A stretch of 64,000 nucleotides of DNA, taken from contig NC_092794.1 in the NCBI RefSeq assembly GCF_918797505.1, positions 73,383,345-73,447,344 on the forward strand, given 5' to 3'. Positions 59,501-62,851 of this stretch are shown here, one piece after another. Each line of letters begins with the position of its first letter. Position 1 is the first letter of the stretch. Origin of the DNA: Bemisia tabaci (Eukaryota > Arthropoda > Insecta > Hemiptera > Aleyrodidae). Both the position numbers and the translations under genes were made by a program. The notes under the pieces were generated by a model. It saw only the letters and a program-made list of their open reading frames with translations, ran no database searches and was not told the origin of the DNA.

Positions 59501-59939
59501 AATTTTTCTGTAAAATTAATGAAATATGGAGGTAGCTCTGGCCAAAAGTAGGTAAATCTATTCATTTAATCGATATTCAATTTTTCTTTTTTAAATTTAA
59601 TTCGTTTTGAAGCTGGAAAACTACTCGCCCAACCCTGTAAGTACCTAATTTGTGCATTTCATTTTGCCAGTTTTTCCCCTTTTTGTAAGTTTTGTGTTTT
59701 CTTGTTTTTTTTTCTGCAGAAAACGCCAAACGAACAATGACTGGCCTAAGAAATAACTCGCTAGTTTTATTCACAACAAGCCCGCAATCTCCATTAGCTC
59801 CTCATAGCCCCCCACCTTTGAGGCTTGAAAAAATCTTGGACCTGGCTCCCATCACCATCACTGATCAAACTCCAATGGAGACCGTTGTAGACATGTTCCG
59901 TAAATTAGGATTACGTCAGACGCTAGTCACACACAATGG
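8144..59939 (+). CDS. CLC-3/4/5-type H+/Cl- exchange transporter, 14 coding exons, 3' end outside window
   Basis: Split gene for an intracellular CLC antiporter, which in this family exchanges about two chloride ions for one proton across endosomal and lysosomal membranes. The joined exons (8144-8224, 12803-12947, 23882-24112, 29745-29872, 31508-31669, 32677-32824, 43478-43617, 44287-44469, 47211-47422, 48407-48609, 50868-51005, 53242-53452, 58651-58814, 59720-59939) give 788 codons in one open frame. All introns are GT-AG and all phases agree. Diagnostic sites are GSGIPE (244-249), gating glutamate 288 in GKEGP, proton glutamate 345 in LEE (57 residues later, as in CLC-5), GLFIP (526-530), tyrosine 574 in PGLYAM, and two CBS domains after about 655. 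The proton glutamate marks an exchanger, not a channel. About 30 residues that end CBS2 are missing and should lie beyond 64000. Introns range from 669 bp to 10.9 kb. Clc-c would be the fly counterpart, but I cannot separate orthology within the 3/4/5 group. Confidence 0.95.
8771..10648. mobile_element. 1.9-kb foldback element with about 640-bp inverted arms (CLC intron 1)
   Basis: Arms 8771-9405 and 9985-10648 are near-exact reverse complements, starting GGACGACGGACCGGTCTTAT. The loop 9406-9984 carries no recognised protein. Each arm has a long C run (9127-9147, 10266-10292) that differs in orientation between arms. Outside the arms, CTTGGATTT and CTTGATTT may be a decayed duplication. Confidence 0.9.
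10649..11127. other. Intron 1 sequence, no feature recognised
   Basis: AT-rich intronic DNA. A short open stretch at 10698-10964 has no recognisable family and no splice context that would add it to the CLC frame. Confidence 0.4.
11128..11364. mobile_element. Small foldback MITE, GGGAGAGCTGGCGC ends
   Basis: 237 bp; GGGAGAGCTGGCGC (11128) mirrors GCGCCAGCTCTCCC (to 11364), and GGTCACTTTTTCGATACATG inside is mirrored at 11279-11298. Non-coding. Confidence 0.75.
11365..12802. other. Intron 1 remainder, no feature recognised
   Basis: AT-rich intronic DNA up to the exon 2 acceptor; no repeat match or ORF of note. Confidence 0.4.
12803..12947 (+). CDS. CLC exon 2: acidic N-terminal cytosolic region (residues 28-75)
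   Basis: Acceptor ATCTGCAG and donor GTAAGT; 145 nt ending in phase 1. It encodes a Ser/Asp/Glu-rich stretch ([15 protein letters not shown]) followed by HHH and GGGGA. Low conservation is expected here, but the open frame, both splice signals and the phase joining to the unmistakable exon 3 support it. The split codon T|TA gives leucine 76. Confidence 0.8.
13083..13350 (-). mobile_element. tRNA-derived SINE, minus strand, 13-bp TSD
   Basis: On the minus strand it begins GCCGGCCAGGTTGGCCTGG, with an A-box-like segment (13329-13339) and a perfect B box (GGTTCGAATCC, 13285-13295), a tRNA-unrelated body, then a poly-A tail (T run to 13097 on the plus strand). AACCTGTTTCTTT is repeated at 13070-13082 and 13351-13363, the hallmark of target-primed insertion. 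Moved by a LINE supplied elsewhere. Confidence 0.92.
13701..14568. mobile_element. TIR element with about 110-bp inverted arms
   Basis: Left CAGTAGTGCC...GACC and AGAATAAATAAGA, then CCTGGCAGAGGGT, are mirrored by ACCCTCTGCCAGG, TCTTATTTATTCTC and GGTCCATGGTAGTG at the right. The middle is AT-rich non-coding. No clean duplication found. Confidence 0.65.
14816..16246. mobile_element. CAGGGTTGC-ended element, possible 6-bp TSD AATGGT
   Basis: CAGGGTTGCCACAG at the left and CTGTAGCAACCCTG at the right form short inverted ends; AATGGT precedes and follows. CAGGGAAA/CAGGAAAA runs lie near both ends, and a related GTCAGGGAATTTT fragment sits at about 31900-31970. Contains C runs at 15053-15073 and 15405-15418. 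Non-coding. Confidence 0.7.
16361..19278 (-). mobile_element. P-superfamily 1360/Galileo-like transposon, 7-bp TSD GTATAAT
   Basis: 2,918 bp with inverted ends of at least 55 bp beginning CAATACCGTCTCGACCATAC (right copy differs at a few sites). GTATAAT lies directly outside both ends (16354-16360, 19279-19285). It carries THAP transposase remnants on the minus strand (17214-18416). Seven-base duplications are typical of the 1360/Galileo branch, while the Drosophila P element makes eight. Decayed by a stop codon, frame breaks and loss of the catalytic region. Confidence 0.85.
17214..18416 (-). pseudogene. P-superfamily (1360/Galileo-like) THAP transposase remnant
   Basis: Antisense to the CLC gene inside the terminal-inverted-repeat element at 16361-19278. 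Reading begins [10 protein letters not shown] at 18416. It is a THAP zinc finger: Cys5 or Cys6, Cys10, Trp40, Cys58-x2-His61, and YPSIF at 95-99, which corresponds to the AVPTIF box. After residue 146 a single in-frame TAA (17976-17978) interrupts it, and the same frame continues to about 17694. A third block (17214-17657), in another frame, carries [16 protein letters not shown] and [11 protein letters not shown], the pattern of the P/THAP9 helix-turn-helix region. A possible intron (GTAAGG donor, TTTTGCAG acceptor) lies between blocks two and three, but its phases do not join. The RNase H-like catalytic part is absent, so the copy is dead. Confidence 0.8.
19286..20320. other. Intron 2 sequence, no gene recognised
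   Basis: AT-rich, with a C-run followed by a T-run near 20093. No ORF with a recognisable product and no repeat matched elsewhere in the window. Confidence 0.4.
20321..21207. mobile_element. GGGGCCATTTATAAATTA-type TIR element
   Basis: Left GGCCATTTATAAATTATGTA and right TTAATTTATGGATGGCC are inverted copies; GTAAGGCAC units with C-rich tails recur at both sides (20340-20460, 21118-21190). TCTAG flanks both sides (20316-20320, 21208-21212). Non-coding. Inverted ends of this look are common in arthropod genomes. Confidence 0.75.
21677..22319. mobile_element. GGGCCTGTTGC-family foldback MITE, diverged copy (intron 2)
   Basis: Both arms align with the family copies at 3022 and 49768: CCTGTTGCACACTTTTGCTAGAGC left, mirrored right with GCAACAGGCCC. 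The left end is mutated (GTAGCCTG for GGGCCTG). The central part differs from the other copies. Confidence 0.85.
22320..23881. other. Intron 2, 3' part: no feature recognised
   Basis: AT-rich; an approximately 30-base T run at 23553-23582. Ends in the exon 3 acceptor. No repeat or ORF that I can support. Confidence 0.4.
23882..24112 (+). CDS. CLC exon 3: pre-membrane segment and helix B (residues 76-152)
   Basis: Acceptor TTATTGCAG and donor GTAAAG. It contains the family signature [10 protein letters not shown], a basic stretch ([11 protein letters not shown]), then AWSGWL and the first membrane helix ending GGVAGVIDI. This closely follows the vertebrate CLC-3/4/5 order (DDFHTIDW, then DAWSGWL, then IDIA). 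It ends in phase 1 with the G of glycine 153. Confidence 0.95.
24585..26932. mobile_element. TIR element with iterated GAAAACCGCTAATGTCC motif
   Basis: Ends ATTGAATCGGCTCGTGC and GCATGAGCCGATTCAAT are inverted. The adjoining motif (GCGAAAACCGCTAATGTCCA) recurs at 24597, 24750, 26523, 26711 and, reversed, near 26900. Between 25868 and 26440 a degenerate unit (GAGGTCATATT...CAGC..TCAAAATA) repeats about every 170 bp. It contains the MITE 25091-25713. No coding capacity seen. Confidence 0.75.
25091..25713. mobile_element. GGGCCTGTTGC-family foldback, distinct subfamily, nested
   Basis: 623 bp, arms of about 180 bp (GGGCCTGTTGCATGCAAGAG; mirrored at the right) flanked by AT on each side like the other copies. 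The arms share only the ends and overall plan with the 613-bp type, so this is a second subfamily. Confidence 0.85.
26951..29423 (+). mobile_element. DNA transposon with about 440-bp TIRs, 5-bp TSD ATAAT (intron 3)
   Basis: Left arm 26951 to about 27385 and right arm about 28980-29423 are close reverse complements, beginning AGTCCAGGCACCTGG / CCAGGCGCCTGGACT. ATAAT borders both ends (26946-26950, 29424-29428). The 1.6-kb interior holds the 135-residue zinc-motif ORF at 27930. The long TIR and 5-bp duplication do not point to a single superfamily. Confidence 0.85.
27930..28337 (+). CDS. ORF with C-x2-C / H-x2-C / C-x2-C motifs inside a long-TIR transposon
   Basis: 135 residues starting [11 protein letters not shown]. 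Putative zinc ligands are Cys7, Cys10, His55 and Cys58, with a second pair Cys95 and Cys98 (CFLCGD) lacking visible partners, so the ORF may be the truncated 5' part of a longer protein. It is Lys/Arg-rich between the motifs, consistent with nucleic-acid binding. It is the only sizeable ORF between the roughly 440-bp inverted repeats of the element 26951-29423, so it is probably element-encoded, not a CLC exon. I do not recognise the family and see no transposase catalytic motif. Confidence 0.45.
   Translation: MDVETSCFICGQPLANQQTIDVKRKGVSAFRKASEKRQDGKVELIGRKRNKITVHKVCSKNYTSESHISAWNRQNSPSQSVILPKKVYFPFTKRCFLCGDAIEIKAKGGKKNLNRKSIRVQIAVSNVTHPKFGNR
29745..29872 (+). CDS. CLC exon 4: luminal loop with N-glycosylation sites (residues 153-195)
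   Basis: The acceptor is AAG followed by an exon that itself begins GT; the donor is GTGATA. It encodes [11 protein letters not shown], the CCW pair, then SNETS and NCS. Asn183 and Asn192 are N-x-S/T sites, and the first matches the conserved luminal glycosylation site of CLC-3/4/5. Of 128 nt, two complete the split glycine and 42 codons follow, ending in phase 0. Confidence 0.93.
29873..30618. other. Intron 4, 5' part: no feature recognised
   Basis: AT-rich intronic sequence, no repeat match or ORF that extends the CLC frame. Confidence 0.4.
30619..31185. mobile_element. Foldback MITE in intron 4
   Basis: About 570 bp: GGGCCACTAGACAAGG (left) mirrors CCTTGTCTAGTGGTCC (right); ATTCTGATACATGTTT and CCCGCTCATGAAAACTCAA are mirrored further in. 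Non-coding. Confidence 0.75.
31508..31669 (+). CDS. CLC exon 5: helices C-D with GSGIPE chloride motif (residues 196-249)
   Basis: Acceptor TTTGATAG and donor GTATGT; 54 codons, phase 0 on both sides. It encodes WMSWSEII, a strongly hydrophobic helix, then [12 protein letters not shown]. Ser245 of GSGIP coordinates the central chloride in CLC structures. The 3' border after GIPE coincides with a conserved exon edge before IKTILSGF. Confidence 0.96.
31670..32676. other. Intron 5: AT-rich, CAGGGAAA fragment near 31860-31975
   Basis: The only recognisable content is a short stretch of GTCAGGGAATTTT-like repeats related to the ends of the element at 14816-16246. The rest is featureless. Confidence 0.4.
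32677..32824 (+). CDS. CLC exon 6: gating-glutamate exon (residues 250-298)
   Basis: Acceptor TTGTTACAG and donor GTATGT. It encodes [15 protein letters not shown] and later [14 protein letters not shown]. Glu288 in GKEGP is the external gating glutamate needed for coupled exchange. The exon ends in phase 1; the following intron of 10,653 bp is almost filled by nested palindromes. Confidence 0.97.
34996..35012. repeat. Short CCTAA telomere-like run
   Basis: CCTAACCTAACCTAACC, the insect telomere unit in three copies plus, followed by decayed units. A similar GGTTAGGTTAGG lies near 4266. Interstitial and too short to be a telomere. Confidence 0.5.
35037..39696. mobile_element. Third-level 4.7-kb palindrome with 125-bp terminal modules, 11-bp TSD
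   Basis: CCTAATCTAAG flanks both ends (35026-35036, 39697-39707). A module of about 125 bp (CCGACTGGCGACTTGGACGG ... CCACCGCGGCGGTGC) occurs twice in tandem at the left (35042, 35172), once inverted in the centre (37587-37709) and once inverted at the right (about 39570-39690). Long arms 35922-37586 and 37710-39385 mirror each other with few mismatches. Foldback architecture; no transposase. Confidence 0.85.
35487..35914. mobile_element. CAGGGAC-ended MITE in one palindrome arm, 7-bp TSD ATTGTAC
   Basis: 428 bp, ends CAGGGACGAGTTCTATAGGA and its mirror. ATTGTAC repeats at 35480-35486 and 35915-35921; the partner arm near 39380 shows the empty site with one copy. A seven-base duplication again suggests the 1360/Galileo branch of the P superfamily. 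Confidence 0.9.
40131..42349. other. Loop of the outer palindrome; small foldback at about 40950-41155
   Basis: No gene recognised. GAGAAAAATGCAT and GTTTCCATCATTA are mirrored by TAATGATGGAAAC and ATGCATTTTTCTC, with GGGCACA units outside, giving a foldback of about 200 bp. The remainder is featureless. Confidence 0.5.
43478..43617 (+). CDS. CLC exon 7: proton-glutamate exon (residues 299-345)
   Basis: Acceptor ATTTCAG and donor GTAAGA. It encodes [26 protein letters not shown], then [14 protein letters not shown]. The last codon is Glu345, the internal proton glutamate, exactly 57 residues after Glu288, the same spacing as in CLC-5. It starts with two nucleotides that finish glycine 299. 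Confidence 0.97.
44287..44469 (+). CDS. CLC exon 8: helices I-J region (residues 346-406)
   Basis: Acceptor TTTCCCAG and donor GTAAGT; 61 codons, phase 0 on both sides. It begins [15 protein letters not shown], a hallmark of the CLC-3/4/5 group, then [17 protein letters not shown] and a hydrophobic segment ending GLGIIG. Confidence 0.96.
44981..45140 (+). mobile_element. tRNA-derived SINE head, plus strand
   Basis: A box AAGGTGTAGTGG (44985-44996) and perfect B box GGTTCGATTCC (45030-45040) at tRNA-like spacing. There is no cloverleaf that closes as a functional tRNA and no clear tail; it runs directly into the foldback that follows. Confidence 0.7.
45137..45517. repeat. Foldback of about 380 bp next to the SINE head
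   Basis: GACTTTTTGTCCTTA at the left mirrors TAAGGACAAGAAGTC at the right; CAAAAGTTGAG mirrors CTCAACTTTTG; the centre is at about 45318-45340 (AATTAATTGT). CTATGGTAAGGACAA occurs at 45301 and again at 45498. Non-coding. Confidence 0.75.
45643..47179. mobile_element. 1.5-kb near-complete palindrome in intron 8
   Basis: Almost the whole element is self-complementary around about 46560: terminal arms 45643-45905 and 46925-47179, then inner arms 46175-46515 and 46600-46900 (for example GAAAAAACCC with GGGTTTTTTC, GGCCTCCGATGA with TCATCGGAGGCC). It ends 31 bp before exon 9. Non-coding. Confidence 0.88.
47211..47422 (+). CDS. CLC exon 9: helix J to linker, PNPYTR motif (residues 407-476)
   Basis: Acceptor TTTCAG and donor GTAAGT. 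It encodes [28 protein letters not shown], then [14 protein letters not shown] and FSQCG. The order matches the vertebrate KYPVLEV, FPNPYTR, FTDCG sequence. It ends in phase 2 with TG, giving Cys477 across the junction. Confidence 0.95.
47423..48406. other. Intron 9: no feature recognised
   Basis: AT-rich single-copy intronic sequence with no repeat match. Confidence 0.4.
48407..48609 (+). CDS. CLC exon 10: helices M-N with GLFIP (residues 477-544)
   Basis: Acceptor TTTCAG and donor GTAAGT. It encodes [10 protein letters not shown], a helix with [18 protein letters not shown], then [25 protein letters not shown] (526-530) is the conserved GxFxP chloride-binding motif. It ends in phase 1. Confidence 0.96.
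48610..49264. other. Intron 10, 5' part: no feature recognised
   Basis: Moderately GC-rich start, then A-rich low complexity around 49150-49225. Open stretches on both strands at 48710-48936 overlap each other and show no family. Confidence 0.4.
49265..49638. mobile_element. TAGAGTAC-family hAT-like MITE, decayed copy
   Basis: Aligns throughout with the element at 4937-5330 (GAAACTCC, CCATCAG, CCTTCACC, GGGCCCTAAGCC in the same order) and has TAGAGTACCCATGTA / GCACTCTA ends. The flanks TTTCAGGG and CTTCATGG match at six of eight positions, consistent with an old duplication. Confidence 0.8.
49768..50380. mobile_element. GGGCCTGTTGC-family foldback MITE, intact reference copy
   Basis: 613 bp, flanked by AT on both sides. 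Arms mirror each other; it contains the single TTGTTATC target site occupied by the hAT in the copy at 3022-4767. Confidence 0.93.
50592..50742. repeat. Perfect-looking hairpin with 56-bp arms
   Basis: AACATAGTTATTGATTAAA ... AAACAAGTAATATTT (50592-50647) is mirrored at 50687-50742 with about one mismatch; 39-bp loop. Lies 126 bp upstream of exon 11. Confidence 0.85.
50868..51005 (+). CDS. CLC exon 11: tyrosine gate and helices O-P (residues 545-590)
   Basis: As in exon 4, the acceptor is AAG followed by an exon starting GT; donor GTAACA. It encodes [38 protein letters not shown]. Tyr574 in PGLYAM is the inner chloride-gate tyrosine. The donor is followed 76 bp later by the CTAGGGGTC inverted-repeat element. 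Confidence 0.95.
51082..52722. mobile_element. CTAGGGGTC-ended TIR element in intron 11, host of a SINE
   Basis: CTAGGGGTCTGTGAAG left and CTTCGCGGACCCCTAG right, with GAAGC/GCTTC-rich subterminal repeats (51100-51150, 52625-52710). The SINE 51658-52213 is inserted within. Non-coding. Confidence 0.75.
51658..52213 (-). mobile_element. tRNA-derived SINE with (TTAC)n tail, 14-bp TSD
   Basis: Minus-strand element starting near 52213 with A box (52191-52208 region, CCTCAGTGGTGTAGTGG) and B box GGTTCAATCC (52149-52158), a 400-bp body, and a tetranucleotide tail visible as GTAA repeats at 51658-51677. GTGTTCTTTAATAA occurs at both sides (51644-51657, 52214-52227). Confidence 0.92.
52723..53241. 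other. Intron 11, 3' part: no feature recognised
   Basis: AT-rich, ends in the exon 12 acceptor CTTTTCAG. Confidence 0.4.
53242..53452 (+). CDS. CLC exon 12: last membrane helices and start of CBS1 (residues 591-660)
   Basis: Acceptor CTTTTCAG and donor GTAAGT. It encodes [45 protein letters not shown] and [15 protein letters not shown], near-identical in order to vertebrate CLC-3. The membrane domain ends here and the cytosolic CBS pair begins near residue 655. It ends in phase 2. Confidence 0.97.
53453..55720. other. Intron 12, 5' part; possible tRNA-SINE fragment at 55195-55265
   Basis: Mostly featureless AT-rich DNA. On the minus strand 55195-55265 has TAGCCCATGG and GGGTTCAAATCTCC at A/B-box-like spacing, suggesting a SINE remnant, without tail or duplication. 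AGCGG(A/T)TG units recur near 55012, 55150 and 55490. Confidence 0.35.
55721..58020. mobile_element. CAGGGTGTTTCAGA foldback element, TA TSD (intron 12)
   Basis: 2.3 kb. The arms mirror each other from the ends (CAGGGTGTTTCAGACCACC / GGTGGTCTGAAACACCCTG) inward to about 56400 and 57100; TA flanks both ends. The centre has a further palindrome (57207-57418) and a nested hAT MITE (56659-56823). C/G runs of 7-9 are frequent. The TA target suggests Tc1/mariner-type mobilisation. Confidence 0.85.
56659..56823. mobile_element. 165-bp hAT MITE, CAGTGGTGTGGCG ends, 8-bp TSD ACTTCAAT
   Basis: Near-perfect hairpin: CAGTGGTGTGGCGTGAATTG and its mirror CGCCACGCCACTG, with ACTTCAAT at 56651-56658 and 56824-56831. 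Arms reach ATGCCATTTAAA. CAGTGGCG-type ends with an 8-bp duplication are typical of hAT elements. Confidence 0.93.
58026..58485. mobile_element. 460-bp foldback directly after the CAGGGTG element
   Basis: TTAGAAGAAAAATTACATAT mirrors ATATTATTTTTCTTCTAA; AAGTGGAAAAAGTT mirrors AACTTTTTCCACTT; centre near 58255 with ACGCGGAAAAAGTAT / ATACCTTTTACGCGT. Non-coding. Confidence 0.8.
58651..58814 (+). CDS. CLC exon 13: CBS1 domain (residues 661-715)
   Basis: Acceptor CTTTGCAG and donor GTAAGT. It encodes [13 protein letters not shown], then [27 protein letters not shown], the typical second half of a CBS motif (the GFPVV and LVGF strands, then a helix). It ends in phase 1, splitting Glu716. Confidence 0.96.
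58815..59719. other. Intron 13: no feature recognised
   Basis: AT-rich intronic sequence between the two CBS exons. Confidence 0.4.
59720..59939 (+). CDS. CLC exon 14: CBS linker and CBS2 (residues 716-788)
   Basis: Acceptor TTTCTGCAG and donor GTAAGT. It encodes a Ser/Pro-rich linker ([15 protein letters not shown]), then [41 protein letters not shown]. In relatives the next exon reads (R)LLGIITKKDIL and ends shortly after. No such sequence is present up to 64000, so the gene runs out of the window. Confidence 0.96.
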
Positions 59940-60315
59940 GTAAGTTATTTCGTTCTTGAACATGCTGACTAACAAGGCAGTTAATGTAACTGCATCTGAT
60001 TACTAAAATGCAGATTTCAAGTATTCTCCTGGTGCTATCAAGTCACAGAATCATCTCAAGCCCTGTCTGTTACTAGTGCAGTATTATGCATTCTGTATTA
60101 CATAGCTCATTCTTATCATCATATTGTACCTAAAATAATAATCAAACCTTAAATAAAACCAAGAAAATAGAAAAAAACAAACCAAATATTACCAACTTGG
60201 ATGGTATGTTGATTTTGAATTTTGGTAAAATATCTATTTTCCCCGGCAACTTAGGTGTTGCGTGCAAAAAGAGCATTTGTTGGTTGCAGTGTCTCAAAAT
60301 CGTCACTACTAAATT

Positions 60316-60378
60316 GGGGCTTCGCCCCCTGGACTCCCAACACTCTCTCTGCGAGTGATTATGGCTCGCTAGCAAGCC
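60316..60378. repeat. GC-hairpin module, decayed copy of 1321-1387
   Basis: GGGGCTTCGCCCC, then CACTCTCTCTGCGAGTG, then GGCTCGCTAGCAAGCC, in the order and spacing of the module at 1321-1387, including the linker CCCTGGAC. Confidence 0.7.
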
Positions 60379-60406
60379 ACATTCCTGTCACTACCACTTT
60401 TACTAC

Positions 60407-60775
60407 ATTCCAGAAAGTTCCAGAAACAAATGCCACTCGTTGCCTTGCAACACTCTTCCGAAAGTCTAAGAATATTCTAGAAAGCTCCCAAAAGAACATG
60501 GCACGGGACTCAATTTCATTGCGCTTCGCCTGGAGAAAATTTGAGAGAGCTCGAACAAATTCGAGAAAAGCTACTTTCAGTCATGACACCTTACGAAAGT
60601 CCGAGAAAATTCTGTGAAGTTTTGGAGAGGATTAATGAGGGTCATCGTTTTACTGATGGTCTCCTGAATGATGAAAATTCAAAAGAGTTGTAAAAAGTTC
60701 CAGAAACAGGTACTACTCGTTGCCATGTGACACCCTCCTTATATCTATGAGAATTCTAGAAAGTTTTGGATGGAC
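60407..60775. promoter_or_regulatory. Cluster of heat-shock-element-like sites in a repeat
   Basis: ATTCCAGAAAGTTCCAGAAA (60407-60426) is a four-unit nTTCnnGAAn array; GAATATTCTAGAA (60470-60482) a three-unit one; further TTCCAGAA at 60694 and TTCTAGAA at 60753. A unit of about 280 bp (TTCCAGAAAC, then CACTCGTTGCC, then ATTCTAGAAAG) occurs twice. Binding by heat-shock factor is inferred from the motif only. Confidence 0.45.
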
Positions 60776-60779
60776 AAAA

Positions 60780-61050
60780 GGGGAGCCTCCCCGGTACCGG
60801 CTGCAGTGCTCACAGAAACTGAAGAATGAAGAGAGGGATGGAAAGGAACCACTGGTCGCGGCAGCTTAGTGTTCTAGAAGCCGATGAGCGCGGCGCGATA
60901 CGGGGTGCGGGTGGTGGGGTTGGAACTCTGCCCTGCAGCCGGCGGAGGACGGGCGTCGCGGCGCCGGGGGGGAGGGAGGCTACCGCTGCGGTGAGTGGTC
61001 GGTGGGCCTGCGCGGCGCCTCCCAAGGGGGGTGGAGGAATTCCTGGTACA
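60780..61050. other. GC-rich stretch, no gene recognised
   Basis: Very GC-rich from 60880 to 61030 against an AT-rich background. Overlapping open frames on both strands reflect composition; no domain recognised. It abuts the foldback at 61051 and is probably repeat-derived. Confidence 0.4.
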
Positions 61051-62703
61051 AAGGAGGGGTTGCGATTTGGGCCGAAATCGGCCCCTCCGCGGAATTGGAT
61101 GATTTTTGGATATTTGGCAGTTGACGGTGCGTATGTGATGGAAATAATCGAGTTTGCCCGATACTCACGTTTTTTGGCTGTGAAACAGGGGCCTAAACAT
61201 GGCTCCGTGGCCGAAAATAGCCGAAATTTCGCGTTTTTCGCGGTTCTACCTCAGATTTCGACCTGGGCCCAAAGGCGACGGGTGATGAGCTTCGAATATG
61301 GTGTCTGGGACACCTAGACACATATCATACTTGAATATGATCAACCGTCGCCTTTGGGCCCAACCTCAAAATCAAACTTTTCCAACTTTTTAGCCCGAAA
61401 TAGCTGAAAATCCATGTTTTCCGCGGTTCTACCTCAGATTTCGACCTGGGCCCAAAAGCGACGGGTGATGAGCTTCGAATATGGTGTCTGCGACACCTAG
61501 ACACGTAACATACTTGAATATGATCAACCGTCGCCTTTGGGCCCAACCTCAAAATCGAACTTATCCAACTTTTTAGCCCGAAATATCTGAAAATCCATGT
61601 TTTCCGCGGTTCGACCTCAGATTTTGACCTTGGCCCAAAGGCGACGGTCGATGGGCTTCGAATATGGTGTCTGGGACACCTAGACACGTAACGTACTTGA
61701 ATATGATCAACCGTCGCCTTTGGGCCCAACCTCAAAATCGAACTTTTCCAACTTTTTACCCCGAAATAGTTGAAAAGTACTGTTTTGTGCAACGTTCTAT
61801 TCAGGTTCTGGACTGAACCCTAGAATTTGCCTTCGAATACAGAGAATGGATTCATATCTTCTTGCTATATTGTCTGTCACAAGTCACTTGAATGACTGCG
61901 AAAACTGAGTTTTTTACTATTTCACTAATAGGTTAACTTGTCAGCTCCAGATTCCTTGATCGCTTGCTTGAGCTCTCCAGTGCTTGGTAATATTACCTTT
62001 ATGAAAAGCTCACTGTAATTAAACAGCATACACGTTTGTATTTGATGACTATCTCAGGTGAGAGATATCTCATGATAGGAACCTCACGATAGGTTCTTTT
62101 TGACTGAATGCAGTTTTCACCAAATGTAACTCCACAGTGCTTATCATGGCCTCAGGAAGTCAGAGAAGTTTGCTTTGTTGGAAAGTTGGAAAAGTTCGAT
62201 TTTGAGGTTGGGCCCAAAGGCGACGGTTGATCATATTCAAGTATGTCACGTGTCTGGGTGTCCCAGACACCATATTTGAAGCTCATCACCGGTCGCCTTT
62301 GGGCCCAGGTCGAAATCTGAGGTAGAACCGCGGAAAACATGGATTTTCAGCTGTTTCGGGCTAAAAAGTTGGAAAAGTTTGATTTTGAGGTTGGGCCCAA
62401 AGGCAACGGTTGATCATATTCATGTATGTTACGTGTCTAAGTGTCGCAGACACCATATTCAAAGCTCATCACCCGTCGCTCTTGGGCCCAGGTCGAAATC
62501 TGAGGTAGAACCACGAAAAACGCGAAATTTCGGCTATTTTCGGCCACGGAGCCATGTTTAGGCCCCTGTTTTGCAGCCAAAAAACGTGAGTATCGGCTAA
62601 ACTCGATTATTTCCATCAAATATGCGCCGTCAACTGCCAAATATCCAAAAATCATCCAATTCCGCGGAGGGGCCGATTTTGGCCCAAATCGCAACCCCTC
62701 CTT
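61051..62703. mobile_element. Foldback element with tandem repeats of about 185 bp in both arms
   Basis: Ends AGGAGGGGTTGCGATTTGGG mirrored at 62682-62702. The left arm carries three direct copies of a unit (CCTCAGATTTCGACCTGGGCCC ... CAACCGTCGCCTTTGGGCCC) at about 61250, 61431 and 61614; the right arm carries two in reverse orientation (about 62180-62330, 62370-62510). Unique loop about 61790-62155. The long minus-strand open frame at 61325-61792 is a by-product of the repeat. Confidence 0.85.
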
Positions 62704-62851
62704 TTGGGCGAATTTTGCGCACGCCAAGAGCTGTAATATAATGATGATTTTAGAGAGGAAACTATTTAGTGAATTTTCTAGAATTTTCGTTTTTAGTCTT
62801 GTATAATCATAGAGAAAATTCAGTAAATGTTTCAACAGATTCTATACAGTA

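Noticed and set aside
60826..61317. 163-residue open frame
   Set aside because: Spans a GC-rich stretch and then the left arm of a foldback; composition-driven, no family resemblance, mirrored in 62437-62835.
61325..61792. 155-residue minus-strand open frame
   Set aside because: Its sequence repeats with the 185-bp tandem unit of the foldback; openness follows from the repeat, with no domain.
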